Shown in pieces: positions 1 to 4,610 of a stretch of DNA of 6,331 nt (positions within the stretch are counted from its first letter, which is position 1; each line of letters opens with the position of its first letter). Position numbers and translations under genes: made by a program. The notes under the pieces are model-generated. The model saw only the letters and a program-made list of their open reading frames with translations. It was not told the origin of the DNA and did no database searches. The stretch comes from JAQUKH01 sp043809805 (GTDB lineage Bacteria; JACRDZ01; JAQUKH01), in the NCBI GenBank assembly GCA_043809805.1, contig JBDROR010000216.1, positions 1 through 6,331 of the forward strand, in the 5' to 3' direction.

Positions 1-99
1 TACCAATATTTCCTTTAAAGTCAATTATTTTTTATTATTTTGGGCGGATTTTCGATTAAAGTTCATTTAATTTAAACCGATAATACTTAAGAGTTTTAG

Positions 100-128
100 T
101 TGTAAAAGTCCCAATATTAAAATATAAT
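100..128 (+). promoter_or_regulatory. Predicted sigma70-type promoter for the parA cassette
   Basis: A -35-like ttgtaa (100-105, four of six consensus positions) is separated by exactly 17 bases from a perfect tataat (123-128). Transcription would start near 135, just before the first arm of the inverted repeats (142-154). That leaves a leader of about 215 nt before the parA start at 349. The call rests on motif and spacing only, and AT-rich DNA produces such hits by chance. Confidence 0.55.
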
Positions 129-233
129 TTAAATAAGATGAACCCAGCCCCTCATAAAATAACTGGATGGGGTCTGAAGTAAGGTAGCTTTTTTAAAAAA
201 ATGAATGTATTGTTTAATGATGAAAGTAGAGGT

Positions 234-275
234 GAGGGGCTGGGTGAACCCAGCCTTTCCTAGGATTTCTAGGAA
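234..275 (+). promoter_or_regulatory. Two adjacent hairpins in the parA leader
   Basis: The first hairpin has a seven-pair GC-rich stem, ggctggg/cccagcc (238-244 with 249-255), closed by a tgaa loop. Two G-U and two Watson-Crick pairs lengthen the stem to 234-259. The second has a seven-pair stem, ttcctag/ctaggaa (257-263 with 269-275), with a gattt loop. Neither is followed by a T-run, so neither looks like an intrinsic terminator. The first hairpin competes with the 13-pair helix that 233-245 could form with 142-154. Confidence 0.55.
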
Positions 276-336
276 TGGTTGGGATAAATTATGTTAGTTT
301 GGGAAATAGGTTGTGATTGAAAATGAATTGTTAAAA

Positions 337-343
337 AGGAAGG
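337..343 (+). promoter_or_regulatory. Ribosome binding site that sets the parA start
   Basis: The purine run aggaagg ends five bases before the GTG at 349. The alternative in-frame GTG at 313 has only a weak purine stretch upstream (gggaaatagg). It would also add 12 residues before the usual ParA N-terminus (hydrophobic strand then Walker A). The site partly overlaps the fourth repeat arm (342-353), so folding of that arm could block ribosome access. Confidence 0.65.
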
Positions 344-348
344 GCTGG

Positions 349-1149
349 GTGAATCTAAGAATAATTGCGATAGTTAATCAGAAAGGCGGTGTAGGTAAAA
401 CCACCTCCGCGGTCAATTTAAGTTCCGGCCTTGCGATGCTCGGGAAGAAGACACTGCTTATTGATATGGACCATCAGGCAAATACCAGTGCAAGCTTAGG
501 TGTCCGTCCACTGGACGCAGAAAATACCATTTGTCAGCTTTTCATAGCCCCTGCAGAAACTTTTAATATTTCTACAATTATTTTGGAAACTATGGTAGAT
601 AATCTATTTCTAATACCTTCGCACAGGAATCTATCATCGGTAGAATTAGATCTGCCATACAAAACTAATCTTGATAATAGAATTATTTTAAGAGAACGGC
701 TTTCAACTGTTTTCAATAATTATGAATTTATTATTATTGATTGTCCCCCGTCATTAAATCTTTTGGCGATTAACTGTCTTACTTGCGCTAAAGAAATTTT
801 AATCCCAATAAAAAGCGAAGATAAATTTTCATTGGACGGAATTGTTCAATTGCATTCGGTGATAGCCAGCATAAAACAAAATCTTAATCCTGGGATTGAG
901 ATAATGGGGTATTTGCCTACATTTTATAGCTCGGCCACTAATCTGGCTAAAGAAATTTTGGATCAATTAAAAAAACAGTTCGATAAACAGGTTTTTGAGA
1001 TAGTTATTGGGAAACGAGTCCATATTGCAGAAGCCCCAATAGCACATCAACCAGTGCAGTTATACGCTAAAGGCTCCTATGGAGCAAGGGTATATAATGA
1101 ACTGGCTAAGGAGGTAATTAATCGTGGCAAAGAAAAGACTATTAGCTGA
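349..1149 (+). CDS. parA: ParA/Soj-family ATPase (partition or cargo positioning)
   Basis: This is a 266-residue P-loop ATPase of the ParA/MinD superfamily. Members bind DNA non-specifically as ATP dimers and position plasmids, chromosome origins or protein cargo when a partner stimulates hydrolysis. The deviant Walker A, KGGVGKTT, lies at residues 12-19, right after the strand RIIAIVNQ. The A' motif reads LIDMDHQANTS, with His where family members usually have Pro. Walker B is FIIIDCPPSLN. A 'GYLPTFYSSATNL' block and 'EAPIAHQPVQLY' near the C-terminus match the Soj pattern. There is no N-terminal helix-turn-helix domain, so it resembles chromosomal Soj or type Ib plasmid ParA in size. In many Soj proteins the segment before TNL has an Arg; here it is Ala. 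I chose the GTG at 349, although a GTG at 313 is also in frame. Its end overlaps the next gene by 26 bases, which suggests coupled translation. The cargo is unknown. Confidence 0.9.
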   Translation: MNLRIIAIVNQKGGVGKTTSAVNLSSGLAMLGKKTLLIDMDHQANTSASLGVRPLDAENTICQLFIAPAETFNISTIILETMVDNLFLIPSHRNLSSVELDLPYKTNLDNRIILRERLSTVFNNYEFIIIDCPPSLNLLAINCLTCAKEILIPIKSEDKFSLDGIVQLHSVIASIKQNLNPGIEIMGYLPTFYSSATNLAKEILDQLKKQFDKQVFEIVIGKRVHIAEAPIAHQPVQLYAKGSYGARVYNELAKEVINRGKEKTIS

Positions 1150-1516
1150 TAATTATTTAGCTTCCCAGCTTGCGAATTTAACGCCTACGCCGGTTGTTTC
1201 GTCCGCGCTTATTCGAGGCCCGTTGATAAAACATTTGATAATGAAAGAACATCTCGAAGAGGAAAAAAAGGCGGTTGAGATTACTACAATAGACATTGAT
1301 CCAATAAAGAGAGAGATTGGAGAGTTAGCCGTTAAATTTATGGGAAGAAAAGGGAAGCTTGTTGAGGAAAAAATACAAAAGGCTTATACTCCCGGGGAAA
1401 TTATACGGTCTCTTAACGATATTGAAAAATTCGCGTCAATCTTTCTAAAAACGAATATAGCCGAACAAATGTTGGAAGAAATGCGTTGGACTGCAAACCA
1501 ATTTATCCAGGTGTAA
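1124..1516 (+). CDS. Unrecognised 130-aa protein, candidate ParA partner
   Basis: I do not recognise this family. The GTG start has a strong Shine-Dalgarno site, aaggagg at 1108-1114, nine bases upstream and inside parA, and the frame runs in +1 overlap with the parA end. The N-terminus is basic (MAKKRLLADNYLASQLA), followed by a Pro/Thr-containing stretch (NLTPTPVVSSALIRGPL). From about residue 38 the protein is charged and probably helical (KEHLEEEKK, a mixed segment, then EQMLEEMRW). There is no signal peptide, membrane segment, Cys cluster, ParB/KorB-type motif or obvious ribbon-helix-helix. Known partners of ParA-type ATPases (ParG, ParB, McdB-like adaptors) are often encoded directly downstream and often carry a basic N-terminal segment that stimulates the ATPase. 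By position and by that N-terminus, this is a plausible adaptor. Function is inferred from context only; that the gene is real is well supported by the ribosome binding site and the clean reading frame. Confidence 0.75.
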   Translation: MAKKRLLADNYLASQLANLTPTPVVSSALIRGPLIKHLIMKEHLEEEKKAVEITTIDIDPIKREIGELAVKFMGRKGKLVEEKIQKAYTPGEIIRSLNDIEKFASIFLKTNIAEQMLEEMRWTANQFIQV

Positions 1517-1599
1517 GTTCTCCCTCCAAATTCACAGGTAACGTCAAAAATTTTTAATTGTCATTCCAACCACACAATTTTGTAATTTTGGTAATAATT

Positions 1600-1703
1600 G
1601 TCATTTCGACCGAAGGGAGAAATCTTTCTTCGTAGGGGCGAGGCGGTGCCTCGCCCTCCCATTTCGGGCGACCCATGGGGTCGCCCCTACAGTTCGGAAT
1701 GAC
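1600..1703. repeat. Composite interspersed palindromic repeat
   Basis: The ends pair imperfectly: gtcatttcg (1600-1608) against cggaatgac (1695-1703), with one G-U. Inside, a 10-base pair of arms, gtaggggcga (1632-1641) and tcgcccctac (1681-1690), encloses two perfect nine-pair hairpins. These are gggcgaggc/gcctcgccc (1636-1644 with 1648-1656, loop ggt) and gggcgaccc/gggtcgccc (1666-1674 with 1678-1686, loop atg). The outer arms overlap the hairpin stems, so a long stem and two short hairpins exclude each other in part. Similar sequences are common between genes in several uncultivated Gram-negative groups. Here it is probably a dispersed non-coding repeat rather than a site specific to its neighbours. 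Confidence 0.8.
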
Positions 1704-1734
1704 AACCCCACAATACATCCTCACCACAACTATT

Positions 1735-1760
1735 GTCATTCCCGCGCAGGCGGGAATCCA
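1735..1760. repeat. REP-like palindrome
   Basis: A perfect eight-pair stem, attcccgc (1738-1745) with gcgggaat (1750-1757), closes on a gcag loop and is preceded by gtc and followed by cca. This is a widely dispersed intergenic palindrome type in bacteria. When read in reverse it yields the familiar spurious peptide WIPACAGMT. It lies 26 bases upstream of the tRNA promoter -35 element. No T-run follows, so it is not a standard terminator. Confidence 0.85.
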
Positions 1761-1785
1761 TGATTGCACTCAATTCACGATAAAT

Positions 1786-1814
1786 TTGACTTTTCATCAG
1801 GAATGAATTACAAT
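1786..1814 (+). promoter_or_regulatory. Near-consensus sigma70 promoter for tRNA-Leu
   Basis: The -35 element ttgact (1786-1791, five of six) and -10 element tacaat (1809-1814, five of six) are exactly 17 bases apart. Transcription would start near 1821, about 13 bases before the mature tRNA 5' end. A strong promoter is what a tRNA gene should have. The same transcript may read on into copA, since no terminator is visible after the tRNA. Confidence 0.75.
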
Positions 1815-1833
1815 ACCGCTTGTAATCAACGGT

Positions 1834-1922
1834 GCCGGGGTGGCGGAACTGGTAGACGCAGTGGACTTAAAATCCACCGGTGGGCGACTGCTGTGCCGGT
1901 TCGATTCCGGCCCTCGGCACCA
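1834..1922 (+). tRNA. tRNA-Leu, anticodon UAA
   Basis: The 89-nt class II cloverleaf folds completely. The acceptor is gccgggg (1834-1840) with cctcggc (1912-1918, one G-U). The D stem is gcg/cgc, with cgc at 1857-1859. The anticodon stem is gtgga (1861-1865) with tccac (1873-1877), and its loop cttaaaa places the anticodon taa at 1868-1870. A long variable arm (six pairs, several of them G-U, with a gcga loop) follows. The T stem is gccgg/ccggc (1895-1899 with 1907-1911) around ttcgatt. The discriminator A at 1919, which bacterial leucyl-tRNA synthetases expect, is followed by an encoded CCA (1920-1922). It should read UUA and UUG, codons frequent in this AT-rich genome. Confidence 0.97.
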
Positions 1923-2037
1923 ATTATCCCTTAGAAATCATATCACAGGCTTCCTTTTCATATTTTATTAAGAAAGTATTCCGAGAAATTCTGCCTATCG
2001 CTTAGGAATTATTGAGACATTTTTAAGGAGAGAAAAA

Positions 2038-4362
2038 ATGGCTATAGATCCTGTATGTGGTGCAGATCATAAAAAAATTCCTGAAGGGAAAAAGTTAGAA
2101 AAAGCAATAATAGTTATATCGGGTATGACATGCGCTTCATGTGTTGCAACAATTGAAACAGCCTTAAAAACCTTAAAAGGTGTATATAAAGCAAATATAA
2201 ATTTTGCGTCAGGTAAAGCATTTGTTGAATATAATCCAAATATAGTTGACATTAAGAAACTTGAGGAAGCTGTTACAAAAAGCGGATATAAAGTTGTAAA
2301 ACCCAAATACACACCTTTAGAAGAAGCTGAGTCAACAGTTGATGCAGAAAAAGAGGCCAGAGCAAAAGAAATTAAAACTCTAAAATTAAAAACAATATTC
2401 TCATTTATACTCGGACTTCCTCTGCTGTATATTGCAATGGGGCCTCACATGGGATTAGCTCTTCCTGAATTTGTTATTAAAAATATGGCATTATTTCAGT
2501 TTATTTTAACGACACCAATTATGCTGATAGGATATCAATTTTATACCAGGGGAATAATAGCCGTTATTAAAACAAAGACAGCAAATATGGATACGCTTGT
2601 TTCTATCGGTACCGGGTCTGCCTATTTATATAGTCTTTTTATTTCCGTAAATATTTGGCAGGGGCACACACAATATGGCGGTATTAAAAATTTGTATTTC
2701 GAAGTGGCTGGTATCCTAATTGCATTTATTCTCTTCGGTAAAATGCTTGAAGCGATTGCAAAAGGGAAAACTTCCGAAGCAATAAAAAAACTTATGGGGC
2801 TTCAGCCTAAAACAGCTTTAGTTGAAAGAAACGGGAAAGAGGAAGAGATCCCGATTGAGGAAGTTGTTCAAGGTGATATAGTAATTGTTAAGCCTGGACA
2901 GAAAATTTCAGTTGATGGTGAAGTAATTGACGGCCATTCAAGTGTTGATGAATCAATGTTAACAGGAGAAAGTATTCCTGTAGAAAAGATACCGGGAAAC
3001 ACTGTTATTGGCGCTACAATAAATAAAACAGGTAGTTTTAAATTCAAGGCTACGAAGGTTGGAGCTGATACGGCACTTGCTCAGATCATTAAACTTGTAG
3101 AAGAAGCTCAGGGAAGCAAAGCTCAAATTCAGGAACTAGCGGACAAGATATCAGCATATTTTGTTCCTGTTGTGGTTGTTATCGCAATATTATCTTTTTC
3201 AGTATGGATTCTTGTCGGAAAAGGATTTGTGTTTGCCTTATCAACTTTTATTGCAGTGCTTATTATCGCATGTCCATGCGCTTTAGGACTTGCTACTCCT
3301 ACTGCTGTTATGGTCGGAACAGGGCTTGGTGCAGAACATGGTATTTTAATAAAAAGCGCCGATGCTCTTCAAACAGCTCATAGTATAAATACTATAGTTT
3401 TTGATAAAACAGGTACTCTCACTAAAGGCGAACCGGAATTAACGGACGTTATAATTTATGGAGAGAATAAAGAAGAGGATATATTAATTTTAGCTGCATT
3501 AACTGAAAAAAAATCAGAACATCCTTTAGGTGAAGCAATAGTAAAAGGTGCCGAGAAACGAAATCTTAGTATTCCAGAAGCTGAAAATTTCGATTCAATA
3601 ACCGGAAAAGGAGTAAAAGCTTTATGGCAGGGAAAAACTATTTACCTTGGGAACAGAAAACTTATGCAGGACTTATCAATTGATTCATCACCATTGGAGA
3701 AGTCTCTTGCAGGACTTGAAACTCAGGGTAAAACTGCCATGCTGGTAGTTGTTAATGATAAATTATCTGGTATAGTTGCAGTGGCGGACACTTTAAAGGA
3801 ACATTCACAAGAAGCCATTAATGCTTTGAAAAATATGAATAAAAAAGTAGTAATGATAACAGGAGATAATGCTCGTACCGGAAAAGCTATTGCCGTGCAA
3901 CTTGGAATTGACAGAGTTCTGGCAGAAGTATTACCTCAGGATAAAGCAGAAGAAGTAAAGAACCTTCAATCCGAAGGACTAAAAATTGCCATGGTTGGAG
4001 ATGGAATAAACGATGCTCCTGCATTAACACAGGCAGACATTGGGATAGCAATAGGAACCGGTACGGATGTGGCAATGGAAGCTGGAGATATTGTTCTTAT
4101 TAAAGACGATCTACGTGATGTTGCTATAGCTATGGATCTTTCAAGTTATGTGATGAATAAAATTAAGCAGAATCTTTTTTGGGCATTTTTCTATAATACC
4201 CTTGGAATTCCAATTGCAGCTGGAATACTTTACCCATTTACAGGTTTTTTATTAAATCCGATTATTGCAGGTGCAGCAATGGCTTTCAGCTCTGTTTCGG
4301 TAGTTAGTAATTCTCTTCTAATGAAACGTTTTAAACCAAGAATTATAGGCCCTAATTTGTAA
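2038..4362 (+). CDS. copA: Cu(I)-exporting P1B-type ATPase
   Basis: This 774-residue inner-membrane pump should move Cu+ out of the cytoplasm at the cost of ATP. It opens with DPVCG (residues 4-8, like the start of a YHS motif), then one HMA metal-binding domain (about 22-88) with GMTCASC at 29-35. The first membrane helix is near 119-137. Catalytic motifs are in order: TGES 309-312 (actuator), CPC 412-414 (transport site in the membrane), DKTGT from Asp456 (phosphorylated residue), HP 495-496 and GDGINDAP 654-661. YN at 719-720 in helix 7 and MAFSS (748-752) in helix 8 are the Cu(I)-type signature, as opposed to Zn/Cd/Pb pumps. The length is normal for the family. The start has aaggag at 2025-2030, seven bases upstream. 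No regulator (CsoR, CueR, CopY) or chaperone gene is adjacent, and I see no clear copper operator in the 115-bp gap after the tRNA. Silver could also be a substrate. Confidence 0.96.
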   Translation: MAIDPVCGADHKKIPEGKKLEKAIIVISGMTCASCVATIETALKTLKGVYKANINFASGKAFVEYNPNIVDIKKLEEAVTKSGYKVVKPKYTPLEEAESTVDAEKEARAKEIKTLKLKTIFSFILGLPLLYIAMGPHMGLALPEFVIKNMALFQFILTTPIMLIGYQFYTRGIIAVIKTKTANMDTLVSIGTGSAYLYSLFISVNIWQGHTQYGGIKNLYFEVAGILIAFILFGKMLEAIAKGKTSEAIKKLMGLQPKTALVERNGKEEEIPIEEVVQGDIVIVKPGQKISVDGEVIDGHSSVDESMLTGESIPVEKIPGNTVIGATINKTGSFKFKATKVGADTALAQIIKLVEEAQGSKAQIQELADKISAYFVPVVVVIAILSFSVWILVGKGFVFALSTFIAVLIIACPCALGLATPTAVMVGTGLGAEHGILIKSADALQTAHSINTIVFDKTGTLTKGEPELTDVIIYGENKEEDILILAALTEKKSEHPLGEAIVKGAEKRNLSIPEAENFDSITGKGVKALWQGKTIYLGNRKLMQDLSIDSSPLEKSLAGLETQGKTAMLVVVNDKLSGIVAVADTLKEHSQEAINALKNMNKKVVMITGDNARTGKAIAVQLGIDRVLAEVLPQDKAEEVKNLQSEGLKIAMVGDGINDAPALTQADIGIAIGTGTDVAMEAGDIVLIKDDLRDVAIAMDLSSYVMNKIKQNLFWAFFYNTLGIPIAAGILYPFTGFLLNPIIAGAAMAFSSVSVVSNSLLMKRFKPRIIGPNL

Positions 4363-4472
4363 TCGGCCAGTTATTAGTGGAAAACGGTAGTCGCAAGCTT
4401 TAGCTTGCGGTGTCATTTCGCGAGTTTTCGCAGGCTAAAGCCTGCGGCTACCACCGATAACTGACCGATTAC
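4359..4472. repeat. Nested inverted-repeat element after copA
   Basis: Terminal arms of 16 bases (4359-4374 and 4457-4472) match as inverted repeats at 15 of 16 positions; the left arm includes the copA stop codon. Within them ggtag (4386-4390) pairs with ctacc (4448-4452). Two hairpins sit inside: cgcaagc/gcttgcg around ttta (4392-4409) and cgcaggc/gcctgcg around taaa (4429-4446). The two halves 4386-4409 and 4429-4452 are reverse complements at 21 of 24 positions. Two of the three differences are paired changes that keep both hairpins (A-T against G-C). The centre holds tgtcatttcg, also present at 1599-1608. No target duplication is obvious. It may be a dispersed palindromic repeat or small non-autonomous element, and could act as a 3' mRNA structure for copA. 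Confidence 0.8.
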
Positions 4473-4491
4473 CCTGATTTTAAGAAAATAG

Positions 4492-4520
4492 TTGATATTG
4501 AGACCAATTAGTGATAGAAT
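4492..4520 (+). promoter_or_regulatory. Predicted sigma70 promoter for lysS-lolC
   Basis: The ttgata (4492-4497, five of six) and tagaat (4515-4520, five of six) elements are exactly 17 bases apart. Transcription would start near 4527, leaving a leader of about 84 nt before lysS. It lies just outside the inverted-repeat element, so lysS and lolC/E form a unit separate from copA. Confidence 0.65.
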
Positions 4521-4559
4521 CAGCCTGTTTTCTGAAAAAGAGAAGTGCCTGATTTCGGG

Positions 4560-4598
4560 CTTAAAATCCACACTACAAACTACACACACAAATTACAA
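4560..4598 (+). other. G-free, A/C-rich leader in front of lysS
   Basis: No G occurs across these 39 bases, which are rich in cac and aca. Such RNA should be unstructured. The only Shine-Dalgarno-like sequence before the lysS ATG is the weak aagag at 4597-4601, so an open leader may help ribosome loading. I see no T-box or other known riboswitch. Functional meaning is inferred. Confidence 0.4.
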
Positions 4599-4610
4599 GA
4601 GTGAATAATT

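Larger units (their letters stand above)
1..348. other. Gene-free region upstream of parA
   Basis: No frame on either strand gives a credible protein here; stops are frequent and the DNA is very AT-rich, especially at 1-135. The right part is not random. It contains a promoter-like pair at 100-128, an A/T tract at 189-201, and a set of GC-rich inverted and direct repeats at 139-353, which are described separately. I see no canonical chromosomal parS 16-mer (tgtttcacgtgaaaca type) in this stretch, by eye. Confidence 0.7.
139..353. repeat. Four-arm GC-rich repeat set upstream of and into parA
   Basis: One motif, gggctgggt, occurs four times in alternating orientation. It is inverted at 142-150, direct at 237-245, inverted (8 bases) at 248-255, and direct at 342-350. 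Longer matches surround it. Arm 142-154 (acccagcccctca) is the exact reverse complement of 233-245. The 11-mer tgaacccagcc occurs at 139-149 and 245-255, 106 bases apart. The 12-mer gggctgggtgaa occurs at 237-248 and 342-353, 105 bases apart. The two central arms form an 18-base perfect palindrome at 238-255. The last copy covers the parA GTG start. A multi-site operator, a centromere-like site, a folded mRNA leader or the ends of a small mobile element could each explain it. Confidence 0.8.
1517..1833. other. Gene-free gap packed with palindromic repeats
   Basis: Between the small gene and the tRNA there is no credible coding sequence. The stretch starts with about 40 AT-rich bases (including aaaaattttt near 1546-1555) without a clear terminator hairpin. 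It then carries four occurrences of a gtcatt end motif (at 1560, 1600, reversed at 1698-1703, and 1735), bordering two palindromic units, and ends with the tRNA promoter. A minus-strand open frame over 1554-1769 is a by-product of these repeats. Confidence 0.75.

Noticed and set aside
313..348. Upstream GTG as parA start (12 extra residues)
   Set aside because: It has a weaker ribosome site, and the extra residues precede the normal ParA N-terminus; the GTG at 349 has aggaagg at good spacing. Not fully excluded.
1560..1760. CRISPR array
   Set aside because: The recurring gtcatt units are short, irregularly spaced and variably oriented, with no constant repeat and spacer pattern.
1554..1769. 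Minus-strand 71-codon open frame
   Set aside because: It spans the palindromic repeats and encodes the WIPACAGMT-type peptide that REP-like repeats produce; no ribosome site is visible.
1923..2037. Copper-responsive operator or separate copA promoter
   Set aside because: I found no convincing CueR, CopY or CsoR-type palindrome and no well-spaced promoter pair; only weak AT-rich candidates.
4392..4446. Intrinsic terminator after copA
   Set aside because: The hairpins are good but neither is followed by a T-run, so a standard terminator is not supported.
1834..4472. Genomic island with copA inserted at the tRNA-Leu gene
   Set aside because: No integrase gene and no repeat of the tRNA 3' end were seen downstream of copA; gene order alone does not support an island.
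4527..4610. T-box or lysine riboswitch before lysS
   Set aside because: The leader is too short and too poor in structure for either; no T-box sequence or multi-helix lysine aptamer is visible.
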